DNA of 64,000 nt, taken from NCBI RefSeq assembly GCF_001748245.1, contig NZ_BDFO01000001.1:5981346-6045345 (forward strand), written 5' to 3'. Position numbers and translations under genes: made by a program. Shown piece after piece: positions 8,317 to 17,325 of this stretch (position 1 is the first letter of the stretch; every line of letters begins with the position of its first letter). This stretch comes from Oligoflexus tunisiensis. Its GTDB lineage: Bacteria > Bdellovibrionota_B > Oligoflexia > Oligoflexales > Oligoflexaceae. Below the pieces are notes generated by a model. That model ran no database searches. It was not told the origin of the DNA and saw only the letters and a program-made list of their open reading frames with translations.

Positions 8317-8421
8317 TTAGCGCAAAACAAAGTACAACACCGCGGCGCCGTAAGCTACGACTCCCGCAACGATGATGTAAAACAACTTCTTACTCAGCTG
8401 ATCAGCGTCATCCGATTTCAC
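8317..8421 (-). CDS. Tiny single-helix membrane protein of the oxidase operon (34 aa, GTG start)
   Basis: A short open frame between the cytochrome c4 gene and subunit II. GTG start at 8421, stop TAA at 8317-8319, with a GAGG ribosome-binding site eight bases upstream. The product has a charged N-terminus (MKSDDADQLSKK) and one 18-20 residue hydrophobic helix ending in an Arg. Size and topology recall CcoQ- or CydX-like accessory subunits of terminal oxidases, though no sequence relationship is claimed. Gene fit: 16 bases from its upstream neighbour and 21 from its downstream neighbour, same strand. Confidence 0.6.
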   Translation of the reverse strand: MKSDDADQLSKKLFYIIVAGVVAYGAAVLYFVLR

Positions 8422-8437
8422 CGGGCATCCTCAAGTC

Positions 8438-9094
8438 TTATTGTTTTGGTTGTTGCTGTTTTTGATTAAGCACATTGATGTAAGACACGACATCCAACAT
8501 GCTTTCGGGACTGAGTAGAGCAGCCATAGGTCGCATGGTGGCGCCGGTGGGATCTTTGGCAGGATCACCTGCCCGGATTCCGGCTTTGAAATTATGCAGC
8601 TGAGAGAGCAGATACCAGTCGCTGGACCCAGCCAGAGGGGGAGCATTCAGCGCCTGGTTACCCTGGCCGTTCTCACCATGACATGAGATACAGACCTGGT
8701 AGGCGGTCTGGCCTTTGATGGGACGCCCCTTGACGGTAGGCTCCAGCTTGGGTCGCGGCAAGGCCGCGACGAACTTCGAGACCGCTTCGATATCATTTTG
8801 ATTCGTGAAGAGTGACTTGGCCATGGGACGCATGCGCATGCCACCTAGATCCCGCGGGTGCGTTCCCCGCACACCTTCATAGAACTTCGTGAGCTGAGCC
8901 TTTAGATACCACTCAGGCAAACCCGCGATCGCAGGGGCTGCCAGGTCCTGGCGCCCCTCACCCTGTTCACCATGACAATAGGTACAGAGTTTATAGGTTC
9001 GTTCGCCCCGGCCGTTGTCCTGAGACAACGCGTTGCCTGATGCAAGAAGGGCTGCAAGGGAAATAGAATGAAAACCCACCCGGAAAAACTTCAT
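8438..9094 (-). CDS. Diheme cytochrome c (c4-like)
   Basis: A 218-residue exported protein with a Sec signal peptide (cleavage near ALS, residue 24) and two similar cytochrome c domains. Haem-binding motifs are CTYCH (Cys37-Cys40-His41) and CISCH (Cys134-Cys137-His138). Each is followed by a Met axial-ligand region of the RMRPM/TMRPM type. The duplicated layout is that of cytochrome c4. It is the first gene of the minus-strand oxidase operon and the obvious periplasmic electron donor. An AGGTG site precedes the ATG. Confidence 0.9.
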   Translation of the reverse strand: MKFFRVGFHSISLAALLASGNALSQDNGRGERTYKLCTYCHGEQGEGRQDLAAPAIAGLPEWYLKAQLTKFYEGVRGTHPRDLGGMRMRPMAKSLFTNQNDIEAVSKFVAALPRPKLEPTVKGRPIKGQTAYQVCISCHGENGQGNQALNAPPLAGSSDWYLLSQLHNFKAGIRAGDPAKDPTGATMRPMAALLSPESMLDVVSYINVLNQKQQQPKQ

Positions 9095-9321
9095 CTAGCA
9101 CCTACTGAGGTCCATATTGCGACGAGACAGCATTTTAAAATCCGGCTTATTACATCATAACTCCGCAAACGGAAGCAACCGAAAGCTACTTTTTTTTTCC
9201 CCTCGCACACCGCGTGAAATCCAAAAGAGGGTGGCACTTCACGCGAAACGGAAGTGAAATAAAACATGATGGAGAACCGGGTAAATTGGATGAGTCCTGG
9301 ATTCACCCACGCAGATAAAAA

Positions 9322-9358
9322 AAAACAAAAAGCCGAAGCACAGCATGCTTCGGCTTTT
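9322..9358 (-). terminator. Strong rho-independent terminator of rplX
   Basis: A 12-bp perfect stem (AAAAGCCGAAGC/GCTTCGGCTTTT at 9328-9339 and 9347-9358) with a 7-base loop. On the minus strand it is followed by a long T-rich tail. It starts about 35 bases past the rplX stop and isolates rplX from the oxidase operon. The rest of 9095-9327 shows no gene. Confidence 0.93.
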
Positions 9359-9392
9359 GAGAAAGCTAATTTTTAAAAACGTCGAAACAGAA

Positions 9393-9737
9393 TCAGCTCA
9401 GGACGGACTTGGACGCTTTCGCGACGCGAACTTTTTCGCGCTTCTGGCCCTGGTAGCCAATGCCTGTTCTCTTCTTCGTCTTGGGATCGACCAGAGCCAC
9501 ATTGCTGATATGCACGGGCATCGCTTTGTCGATGATTCCACCCTCGTCGCCATTGGCGCCGGGACGGCTATGTTTTTTGAAAATGTTTTGACCGGCGACA
9601 AAGACTGCGTTTTTCTTGAAGTCAACGCGATCGATCTTGCCCACACCGCCTTTGGACTTGCCGGTGAGGATGACGACTTCGTCGCCTTTCTTCAAACGAA
9701 ACTTTTCCTGATATTTCGTCTTTGTAGTCTGAGCCAT
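9393..9737 (-). CDS. rplX: 50S ribosomal protein L24, stand-alone gene
   Basis: A 114-residue basic protein with the KOW motif near the N-terminus (LKKGDEVVILTGKSKGGVGKI) and the L24 signatures KKHSRP, GGIIDKAMPVHISNVALVDP and KVRVAK at the end. L24 starts assembly of the large subunit by binding 23S rRNA. In most bacteria rplX lies in the spc operon between rplN and rplE; here it is alone, flanked by respiratory and dsbD genes, with its own terminator. It may be the sole copy that has moved or a second copy; the window cannot decide. Confidence 0.95.
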   Translation of the reverse strand: MAQTTKTKYQEKFRLKKGDEVVILTGKSKGGVGKIDRVDFKKNAVFVAGQNIFKKHSRPGANGDEGGIIDKAMPVHISNVALVDPKTKKRTGIGYQGQKREKVRVAKASKSVLS

Positions 9738-9927
9738 GTCGGGTATCCATTTAAACGTTGATGATTCTGGTTTTTACAGCTTTTTTGGCGAATCTTGCCC
9801 TAAGCGAACTTCTCTAGTACGGGAAAGTCCCCGTCAAGTCAAGAGAACTTTGACCAGGACCGGCCTTGATGCCTGCCTGGCTTCCCCCGGGCAAGTCCGT
9901 CGGTTATAAGAGAAAGGAACCACGTGG

Positions 9928-11772
9928 ATGAGGAGTGCGATTTTGAAATGCCTTTCCCTGTTGATTTGTATTATGACTTTTTTAACCTTTTCCCTCCCCG
10001 GCCTTGTGGCTCAAGAATTTGACCCTGATGGCAAGACCCGGCTCGACATACGGCCAAATGACGTCATCATCTGGGAAGGCGTGCAGGCCGTGCAGGATCG
10101 GGACGGGCACCTGCTGGTGGGCTTGCGTCTTCGGACCAAGGACAATTTTTCCATCTACAAAAGTCGCCTGAAGGTGCAGGCGCGCGGCGGATTCATCGCC
10201 TCCATCAAGTCCGCCCCCACCCCACGTCTGCAGGAAGATCCTTTGGGGGAAGGCCAGGTCGAAGTCTACGATGGCGGCGATTTTGAAATCGAACTGATCG
10301 GCACCGAAAAGTATACCGACAGCATGCTGTCTGTCGGCGTGACGTTTCTCGGCTGCACCCACAAAATCTGCCTCTTTCCTTATACCGAGGAATTGGAAAT
10401 TCCCGTCTACAACGACACGAGTGGAATCAGCGCGGCTGCGTCCACCAGCGAGGAATCGACTGGACTTAAGGATTTTTCGAGTCCGACCGATACCGCCGCG
10501 ACGATCAGTGAAGCTCCCAGCACGAGCCATCTCACGACGGAAGAAAAATATGCCGAGCGCCTGAAAAGCGGACAGCTGCCCTGGGGCATCGTCCTGCTGG
10601 TCGTATTTCTCGGCGGCGTGGCCACCAACCTGACTCCTTGCGTTTTCCCGATGATCCCCATCACCCTGCGCCTTCTGGCTCAGCAAGGCCACGCGCGCCT
10701 CGCTTCGACTCTGGTTTATGCACTCGGAATCATCGTGACCTATACCGGACTCGGACTGGTCGCAACCCTGGGCGGCGGTGTGTTTGGTTCGATCCTGGCG
10801 AATCCCTGGGTGAATGTGGGCTTTGCCATTATTTTCGTGGTGCTCGGCATGACCATGCTGGGTTTTGGTGACCTCAGCAAACTGCAGGCTTTCGGTTCCC
10901 AGATGGGCGCTGGAAAATCGTCCTTTTTGAATGCGTTCGGCATGGGCGCCGGCGCCGGTCTTGTGGCCGCTCCGTGCACGGGTCCGATCATGGGCGCGCT
11001 GCTGGCTTATGCCACGACCCTGAATAGCGTCGGACAATCCCTGGGACTCTTTTTCCTTTACAGCACGGGCTTTGCCCTGCCCTATGTGTTCCTTGGGATG
11101 GCGGCCAAACGTGTGACGGCCTTCAAGGTCAGCCCGCGCATTCAGGTGAGCGTGAAGATCCTCTTCTCCGCGGCCATGTATGCCCTGGCTCTTTACTATT
11201 TAAAGAATCCTCTGCAGGAATGGATCAAACCCGTCCAGGGCTATTGGTTCAAACTCTTCATCGGCCTGCTCGTCATCAGTCTGCCGATCCTGATCCTGAT
11301 CGTCCGAAACTCCTCGCTGATCCTGCGCAAAGGTGTGCAGCTGGCTCCCACAATTCTGCTCGGTTGTGCGCTCTTCGCCGGCATTCAGTGGCTTTCGGGC
11401 GGCGATATTTCCACGAAACTCGACTGGCTCAAGGACGAATCCACAGCTTACACGGAGGCGCAAAAGACCGGACGCCCCATTTTGATCGATGGCTGGGCCG
11501 ACTGGTGCATTGCCTGCAAGGACATGGACAAAACCACGTTCCAGGATCCCGAGGTGATTTCCTTGCTGCAAGACGAGTGGGTAATCGTTAAACTTGACAT
11601 GACTCAAAACACAGACGCTGATATGGCTCTTGCGGAGAAGTATGGAATGCCCGGCCTTCCAACGCTGGTCCTGGTTCCCGCCGATGGTGACCTCAGCCGA
11701 AGCCGTACGCTCACCGGCTATGTCGGTGCCAAACGCCTCCTCGATGAGTTGCGGTCTTTCAAAGGGAAGTGA
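9928..11772 (+). CDS. dsbD: Thiol:disulfide interchange protein DsbD
   Basis: A 614-residue protein with the three DsbD parts in order. After a signal peptide comes the periplasmic alpha domain with its Cys pair (GCTHKIC). The membrane domain (about residues 215-485) has TPCVFPM (Cys near 237) and APCTGPIMG (Cys near 350). The C-terminal gamma thioredoxin domain has DGWADWCIACKD (Cys near 527 and 530). DsbD carries electrons from cytoplasmic thioredoxin to periplasmic reductases, including TlpA-like proteins such as the one at 3458-4072. It heads a probable three-gene operon with the patatin and maiA genes. Confidence 0.95.
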   Translation: MRSAILKCLSLLICIMTFLTFSLPGLVAQEFDPDGKTRLDIRPNDVIIWEGVQAVQDRDGHLLVGLRLRTKDNFSIYKSRLKVQARGGFIASIKSAPTPRLQEDPLGEGQVEVYDGGDFEIELIGTEKYTDSMLSVGVTFLGCTHKICLFPYTEELEIPVYNDTSGISAAASTSEESTGLKDFSSPTDTAATISEAPSTSHLTTEEKYAERLKSGQLPWGIVLLVVFLGGVATNLTPCVFPMIPITLRLLAQQGHARLASTLVYALGIIVTYTGLGLVATLGGGVFGSILANPWVNVGFAIIFVVLGMTMLGFGDLSKLQAFGSQMGAGKSSFLNAFGMGAGAGLVAAPCTGPIMGALLAYATTLNSVGQSLGLFFLYSTGFALPYVFLGMAAKRVTAFKVSPRIQVSVKILFSAAMYALALYYLKNPLQEWIKPVQGYWFKLFIGLLVISLPILILIVRNSSLILRKGVQLAPTILLGCALFAGIQWLSGGDISTKLDWLKDESTAYTEAQKTGRPILIDGWADWCIACKDMDKTTFQDPEVISLLQDEWVIVKLDMTQNTDADMALAEKYGMPGLPTLVLVPADGDLSRSRTLTGYVGAKRLLDELRSFKGK

Positions 11773-11774
11773 TC

Positions 11775-13331
11775 ATGCGGCAGTACCTGCTCTACGTTAC
11801 AGCTCCGTCGCGCCTGGCTGCTATCACAGCAGCCCTGGAACGTCTGGAAGCCAAGAGGCTTCCAGACGATGGAGCCCTGACACAAAACTTTGAATTGAAC
11901 CATCGCCTGCTGAAGGGCATGACGATGCGCATTCATCTGCTCGCGGATATCGACGGGGTCGCGCCCTTTCTGCGTCAAAATCCGGTCGATCTTCTCATCT
12001 ATGATGAACGGGGTGATGATGCGGTGGAAGCTGTGGCCGCCGTTCAGCATATCGGGCGCGACGTCAGCTCGCTCACCCAGCTTTGGGGGCCGGACTTTCA
12101 TTTTCCCAATTCCCGCATCGTCACCGTGCTGAAGCAGACGGCCGATGTCGATCACCGCGTCTTCATCCTGGGTCGTTTGAATGTGCGCGACGTGATCATC
12201 GATCCCGCAAAAACCGCCCTCATGCTCCGCTGGCTGCGTGAAGTGCTCTATGCGGGGATCATCCGGGAAAACAAGGTGGGTTTGGCTTTGAGTGGCGGGG
12301 CCATCGAGGGTCTTTTGTATCAGACCGGCGCCATCCTCGCTTTGAAACACGCCTTCGATGGACGCAGCATTTACACCTGCGATGTTATTTCCGGTATCAG
12401 CAGCGGCAGCATCGTCGGTTCGATGGTGGCCAATCAGATCGAAGTGGAAGAGCTGGTGCGGGGGGTCATGGATCTCACCTCCCGCTATCCGCCGCTGAAA
12501 CTCTCGACCATCTTCGACCTCGCCGGCCTTCATATTCTCAAGCGGGTGGTCAGCAGCTCCCTGAAAATGCGCCGGGTCAAACTCAGCCAGTGGCTCGAAG
12601 CCACGATGGAGTCCATTCCCACCGGCTTTTTCAAGGGTGATAAGCTCGAAGCCTATTTCCATGAACTTTTCGTCGATCATGGAGTCAGCGATAATTTTGA
12701 TGGCGTCAAACCCAGGCTTTATATCGGCGCCACCGATCAGGATACTTTTGATCATGTCACGCTCGGCCGCTTCCCTCACGATCGCATGCAGATCAGCGCC
12801 GCGGTGCGGGCCTCCTGCTCCCTGCCGCCGCTCTTTACGCCCAAGGCCATCGGCGACCGCTGGTATATCGATGGTCAGGTCACGAAGAGCTGCAACCTCG
12901 AATCCGTGGTGGAGGATGGCACGCGCCTTGTGTTTGTGATCGATCCCATGAAACCCTATCGGGCCACGATCGCCGGCACATCGGATATCAAGGGCGGTTA
13001 CTATGGGGTCGTGCAGATGGTCAAGGCCCTGGTTTCCACGCGTTTTGAAGCCTCGCTGCGCGCCGTCTCCGAACAGTATCCCGATGTCGACTTTCTGGTC
13101 TTTCAACCGGACGAAGAATGTGCACGTCTGATGGCCGGATCACCTCTGCGTGCCCGCCTCCGTATTGAAGTCATCGAGGTGGCGTTCCAAAGCACGTTGC
13201 GGCGGCTGCGGGAGCGGCATCGGGTGTATGCAGCCAAAACGAGCCGATACGGATTTGAACTGAAAAGCATCGATGCCTTGCGGAAACTCGAAAATTCGTA
13301 CAAAGACATTATCGAGAATATGGGCCACTAA
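11775..13331 (+). CDS. Patatin-like phospholipase with N-terminal extension
   Basis: A 518-residue protein. Residues 1 to about 165 form an unrecognised alpha/beta domain. The patatin domain follows: the oxyanion region LALSGGAIEG, the nucleophile elbow GISSGS (GxSxG), and YIDGQ carrying the catalytic Asp of the Ser-Asp dyad. No signal peptide is visible, so it probably acts in the cytoplasm or at the inner membrane on acyl lipids. I chose the ATG at 11775 because GGGAAG is well spaced to it; a GTG at 11769 would overlap the dsbD stop. maiA follows after 16 bases. Confidence 0.85.
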   Translation: MRQYLLYVTAPSRLAAITAALERLEAKRLPDDGALTQNFELNHRLLKGMTMRIHLLADIDGVAPFLRQNPVDLLIYDERGDDAVEAVAAVQHIGRDVSSLTQLWGPDFHFPNSRIVTVLKQTADVDHRVFILGRLNVRDVIIDPAKTALMLRWLREVLYAGIIRENKVGLALSGGAIEGLLYQTGAILALKHAFDGRSIYTCDVISGISSGSIVGSMVANQIEVEELVRGVMDLTSRYPPLKLSTIFDLAGLHILKRVVSSSLKMRRVKLSQWLEATMESIPTGFFKGDKLEAYFHELFVDHGVSDNFDGVKPRLYIGATDQDTFDHVTLGRFPHDRMQISAAVRASCSLPPLFTPKAIGDRWYIDGQVTKSCNLESVVEDGTRLVFVIDPMKPYRATIAGTSDIKGGYYGVVQMVKALVSTRFEASLRAVSEQYPDVDFLVFQPDEECARLMAGSPLRARLRIEVIEVAFQSTLRRLRERHRVYAAKTSRYGFELKSIDALRKLENSYKDIIENMGH

Positions 13332-13347
13332 ATAACAAGGTACTTCT

Positions 13348-13983
13348 ATGCAACCGGCATTGACCCTCTATCATTATTGGCGATCCTCCTGCTCCTGGCG
13401 CGTGCGCTGGGCTTTGGCCATGAAGGGCGTGAGCTATGAATCGGTTCCCGTGAATCTTCTGCAGGGCGAGCAAAAAAGTGAGGCCTATCTTGCCATGAAT
13501 CCCACCGGCCAGGTGCCGACCTTGAAGGTTGGCGATCGCCTCCTTACGGAATCCCTGGCGATCCTCGAATGGCTGGAGGAGACGTATCCGCATGAGCCGC
13601 TTCTGCCCAAGGATCCCTGGGAACGGGCCCGGGTGCGCGAACTCACTCTGATGGTGGTGGCGGGCATTCAGCCGGTGCAGAATCTCAAAGTGGGACGCTT
13701 TTATTCCGAGGATCAAAGGCAGCGCGAGGCCTGGAATCAGCATTTCATTGAAGAGGGCTTTGACGCGATTGAAAAAAAGCTGGCCGGCACCAAAGGACCT
13801 TATGCCTTTGGTCAAAGTTTGACCTTCGCTGACATCGCTCTGGTGCCTCAGGTTTATAACGCTCTGCGATTCAGCGTGGAAATGCGCCGTTTCCCCCGGA
13901 TTGAAGCGATTTATACCCATTGCCTGAAGACGGATGAATGTGAAAAGGCTGCTCCCCACCGGCAGCCGGGAGCGCAACCTTAA
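13348..13983 (+). CDS. maiA: Maleylacetoacetate isomerase (zeta-class GST)
   Basis: A 211-residue glutathione S-transferase fold protein. The zeta-class active-site signature is YHYWRSSCSWRVR, followed by the thioredoxin-like domain motif NPTGQVPTL and the helix pattern LTESLAILEWLEE. This enzyme converts maleylacetoacetate to fumarylacetoacetate with glutathione, in tyrosine and homogentisate breakdown. The preceding pathway enzyme gene hmgA is present in this window but about 12 kb away on the other strand; no fumarylacetoacetase gene is visible. Probably cotranscribed with dsbD and the patatin gene, which have no obvious link to the pathway. Confidence 0.92.
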   Translation: MQPALTLYHYWRSSCSWRVRWALAMKGVSYESVPVNLLQGEQKSEAYLAMNPTGQVPTLKVGDRLLTESLAILEWLEETYPHEPLLPKDPWERARVRELTLMVVAGIQPVQNLKVGRFYSEDQRQREAWNQHFIEEGFDAIEKKLAGTKGPYAFGQSLTFADIALVPQVYNALRFSVEMRRFPRIEAIYTHCLKTDECEKAAPHRQPGAQP

Positions 13984-14027
13984 GGGCCTGGCCGCCGCCA
14001 GAGCGGAGCTGACCGAGCCACGCAGAA

Positions 14028-14052
14028 TGAGGGGCCTTTTCAACACCCTCTA
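14028..14052. repeat. 25-bp repeat element, copy 1
   Basis: A sequence containing CCTTTTCAACACCCTCTA. A copy in the opposite orientation lies at 48892-48917, differing by one G in a G run. It occupies the gap between the convergent maiA and slt genes and ends on the slt stop codon. GAGGG and CCCTC at its ends can pair around a 12-14 base loop. It could be a weak terminator or the left-over end of an insertion element. Confidence 0.5.
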
Positions 14053-16419
14053 AGGATTGCTGGTGGCCTGATACGGAACCTTTGCATCGGCCGCGAGGGC
14101 CTGCGGCAAAAGCACATCCATGAGCGGCATGGCGACGTCCACACCTTCATACCAGCGCTTGTAATAGAAGTAATTGCGCATCACCAGCTTCACATACGAG
14201 CGTGTTTCCCGATAAGGAATGCGTTCGATGAAGACGATCATATCGCTGCTATCGATCGATTCGAGCCAGCGTTCGGTGGCTCTGGGGTTGGCGTTGTAGC
14301 TGGTCAGCACAAACACAGGGCTCCGGTACTTTTGAAAAAGCCGATGCACGTGCTGCACGCCCAGCGTGATATTCACTTCAGGCTCACTCAGAAGACTTTC
14401 ATCATTCAGCACGCGGTTGACGCGCGCAAGTTTCTCGGCCTCGCCCACATAGTCACCGCGAACCGCACGCGCTTCCATCTTGGCCGTACCAGGCATCAGC
14501 TGCATCAGGCCGCGCGCACCCACCGCGGACCGTGCCCGGGGATTGAAGACACTCTCCTGGCGAATGATGGCATTCACGTAGGCGGGATCAACCTTCATCT
14601 TCTTCGCGTAATGGGTCACGTAATTGCTGAAAGCCCGAGGAAAGAGCACCCGTTCCATGCCGCGCGGCAGAGTCAAACGATAGGATTTCGGCAGGTTCTG
14701 ATAGATGCGTATGGCGGCGAGCCAGTCACCGGCGGCAAATTGAAAGAGAGCCTTGGCCAGCTGCCGATGGGTATCGTTGGATTCCACGCGGATTTCCTTG
14801 ATCTCACAGGCGGCATCATCCTTCATGCCGGCCAGCAGCAGGCGTTCGGCCCGCTGCAGCACCTTGCGTTCGGCCAGGGGAAATTCCTTGTACATTTCGC
14901 CTTTGTTGAACTGCGGCGAATGCACAGGGGGCAGCATGAAACGCTTCCGGGTGAGACGTTCCAGGGAGTAATGCCCCAAGGCTCCATAGAAAGTTGAATA
15001 GAATTCCTGAGCCAGACGGGCCCAGAAAAATTCCGCACGCGCATGATCACCTTTTTCCAGATAGAGCTTTCCAGCCCAGTAGAGGGCCATGGGCAAGGAC
15101 GCACCATCGCGATCATCGACCGGCTTGACGGCTTCCAGATCAATCATCTGCAGCGCAAAACGCAAGGCATCGTCGCCGCGCTTCAGGAGGGTGGCCAGAA
15201 CGATCATCGAGGAGAGGGCCTGGTTGGATTGCTCCGCGGTGGGGTAAAGCTCGATGAAGAAGCGATACTTTTCAATCGCCTCATCAAAGCGGCCTTCGTT
15301 TTCCACCACGCGCGCGTAGGTGAAAAGCGTATCCGCATGAATCTCAGGATATTCCTTTTCCGAGAGCAGCAGCATCTGGCTAAAAATGCGGCGGGCATCG
15401 TCAAATTCATCACGACCCCAGTGAATCAAACCAAGCCGTCTCTGGGCGAGAGCCGCCCCAGGAAAACCATAGGCGTCCTTCAGAGGCGCTTCGAGTTCCT
15501 GCCAGCTGGCGATACGAGCCCGGTCCCCTTTGGGTTTCAAGCAGCTATCAATTTTGCCGGCCACAGTTTCGACAATGAGAAGATTCTGTTTTTCGGTGTC
15601 CTCCTTCATGCCCCGGATCAAACTGTTGCGTGCCGCGGTGCAGTCTCCGTTCCCAGCCTGCTTTTCAGCCTGCAAAATGGGACCCACGGCGGTTCGCGTG
15701 TCGGGGACTTCAGGATTTTCTTCAAACAGATCCGGATTATCACTCACAAGGCGCGGAAAAGGTTGCAGGGCGGATGCGAGTTCCGCACGCATTTCCTTTT
15801 GCGTGGCCGGGCTTATGCCATAAACCAAAGCCCGGAGACCTTCCTCCACAAAACCCAGCGCATTGAATTCCTGAACGGTGGTGAGATAGCGGCGGGCGGA
15901 ATCGGCAGTCAGGCTGCCTTTGTCCTGGGCCCTCAGGTCCTGCAGAATGGTTTTCTTTCGCGGGCAGCTGATGCCGCCGCGTTCGAGCAGAAGATCGCGG
16001 GCCTGAGCACGTTCCTTGGCATCCAACCCCGGATGTTCCGCTAAAGCCTGCAGAACATAGGGATACATGGGTTCATTGGCAAGCTGGCTGTCGCTATCGA
16101 GAGCCTGCGCGAGCGCGCCTTTGGCTACCGTTTTATCGTTCGATCCCTCCGTGCGGCGAAGGCGGAACAGCCAGGCGCTCGCGGGATCCCACGATTGCAG
16201 CGCGGCTTCAAATTCCTTGTCACCCGTGATTCCAAGCGGTGATCGGCCTTCATAAATTTTATGAAGCCAGATCTCCAAGGATGGATCCGCCTGCGCGATA
16301 CCCTTCTTATGCTCACGCAGGACGTGTGTCTCAGGCGGGGTCGGGGCTTCCGCGCTGTCCGAGTAGGAAACAAACTGGAAGAGGCCGAGGGACACAAGGC
16401 ACCGTAAGGCTCGCAACAT
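14050..16419 (-). CDS. slt: Soluble lytic murein transglycosylase
   Basis: A protein of about 789 residues. A signal peptide at the N-terminus decides the start at 16419. A long helical superhelix with TPR-like repeats follows (for instance ADTLFTYARVVENEGRFDEA), then the C-terminal SLT domain: IIRQESVFNPRARS with the catalytic Glu near residue 620, GARGLMQLMPGTA, and the SYNANPRATERWL end motif. This is the domain order of Slt70. It cuts the glycan strands of peptidoglycan in the periplasm, leaving 1,6-anhydro ends. The gene stands alone, upstream of and on the same strand as the end of the Bat operon. Confidence 0.93.
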   Translation of the reverse strand: MLRALRCLVSLGLFQFVSYSDSAEAPTPPETHVLREHKKGIAQADPSLEIWLHKIYEGRSPLGITGDKEFEAALQSWDPASAWLFRLRRTEGSNDKTVAKGALAQALDSDSQLANEPMYPYVLQALAEHPGLDAKERAQARDLLLERGGISCPRKKTILQDLRAQDKGSLTADSARRYLTTVQEFNALGFVEEGLRALVYGISPATQKEMRAELASALQPFPRLVSDNPDLFEENPEVPDTRTAVGPILQAEKQAGNGDCTAARNSLIRGMKEDTEKQNLLIVETVAGKIDSCLKPKGDRARIASWQELEAPLKDAYGFPGAALAQRRLGLIHWGRDEFDDARRIFSQMLLLSEKEYPEIHADTLFTYARVVENEGRFDEAIEKYRFFIELYPTAEQSNQALSSMIVLATLLKRGDDALRFALQMIDLEAVKPVDDRDGASLPMALYWAGKLYLEKGDHARAEFFWARLAQEFYSTFYGALGHYSLERLTRKRFMLPPVHSPQFNKGEMYKEFPLAERKVLQRAERLLLAGMKDDAACEIKEIRVESNDTHRQLAKALFQFAAGDWLAAIRIYQNLPKSYRLTLPRGMERVLFPRAFSNYVTHYAKKMKVDPAYVNAIIRQESVFNPRARSAVGARGLMQLMPGTAKMEARAVRGDYVGEAEKLARVNRVLNDESLLSEPEVNITLGVQHVHRLFQKYRSPVFVLTSYNANPRATERWLESIDSSDMIVFIERIPYRETRSYVKLVMRNYFYYKRWYEGVDVAMPLMDVLLPQALAADAKVPYQATSNP

Positions 16420-16521
16420 AACTTCTAACCGCTTGAATGGCTTCTGGGATGAACTCTGAGTCCAGTCTACCATAGCAAGGGAAGAGAGGTTAAGCGGCGT
16501 TTTTTCGCCAGGTACGCATGA

Positions 16522-17325
16522 TCAGAGTGCAGAATTTTCCGCGGGACCCTCGTTTTTCGAACTTTGATAAGAAAAAAATCTTTTACCAAAGATCGCGAGC
16601 TGTTCCCGAGGCACCCAACCGGTTTTTCCATCGGAAATTTGGATCTTGAACCAATCGCCTGATTTGTTGATCACGGCGCAGGGTGCTCCTTCATGTAGCT
16701 GGAAAATCACCACTGCGTTCCGAACGGTGGGACTGGCCAGGACATCCACCTGAGGAGCGGCGATCGCACCCCAATCCGGCTCGTGCCAGAGCCGATGCGC
16801 CAGGCCAAGACCGGGATAGAGAGCACTGAGCAGAAGCGCGATGCCAAGGACCCAGCTTAACCACGGCGCGCGGCCGGAACGCAGCTGCCAGCCCACAAGG
16901 CAAAGAGCGAGAGCCAAAGGAATCACCGTGCACCAGAAAAGCGTGCGCTCTGTGAACCAGCGGGTGGCGCGGATATCACGCCAGCGATCGGAGGTCAGGT
17001 GACTTTCCAACTTATCGCGGCTTTTTTCCTGCAGAAAACGCACATTGTAACGAATGTCTGGATCCGCGGGATCCAGACTGCGCGCCCGCAGATGGGCGGC
17101 GAGGGCGGCACCTGTCTCACCATTCTTATAGAGATTGGTGCCCAGATTATAAAGAAGACTGGCACTCTCTTCCCCATCCTGAATGGCGGTGAGATAAATT
17201 TCAATGGCTTCCGCAAAATCACCCTGACGATAGGCGTCCGCTGCGGCGGCATAATCCCCGCTGCGATCCTTCGCCAGAAGCGGCTGCACAAAAACCAGGA
17301 CAAGCATGAACATCAGGGCGCGCAT
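16522..17325 (-). CDS. batE: BatE-like TPR and SH3-type membrane protein
   Basis: A 267-residue protein with a signal peptide, TPR repeats (about residues 20-100, including LYNLGTNLYKNGETGAAL), two membrane helices (about 123-141 and 150-168), and a C-terminal SH3-like domain with GDWFKIQISDGKTGWVPR. This order is that of BatE in Bacteroides aerotolerance operons. The SH3-like part suggests peptide or cell-wall binding on the outer face. Its start overlaps the end of batD by 13 bases. Confidence 0.85.
   Translation of the reverse strand: MRALMFMLVLVFVQPLLAKDRSGDYAAAADAYRQGDFAEAIEIYLTAIQDGEESASLLYNLGTNLYKNGETGAALAAHLRARSLDPADPDIRYNVRFLQEKSRDKLESHLTSDRWRDIRATRWFTERTLFWCTVIPLALALCLVGWQLRSGRAPWLSWVLGIALLLSALYPGLGLAHRLWHEPDWGAIAAPQVDVLASPTVRNAVVIFQLHEGAPCAVINKSGDWFKIQISDGKTGWVPREQLAIFGKRFFSYQSSKNEGPAENSAL

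Noticed and set aside
11718..13106. A 462-codon minus-strand frame opposite the patatin gene
   Set aside because: No motif is visible and the plus frame has a full patatin active site and operon spacing.
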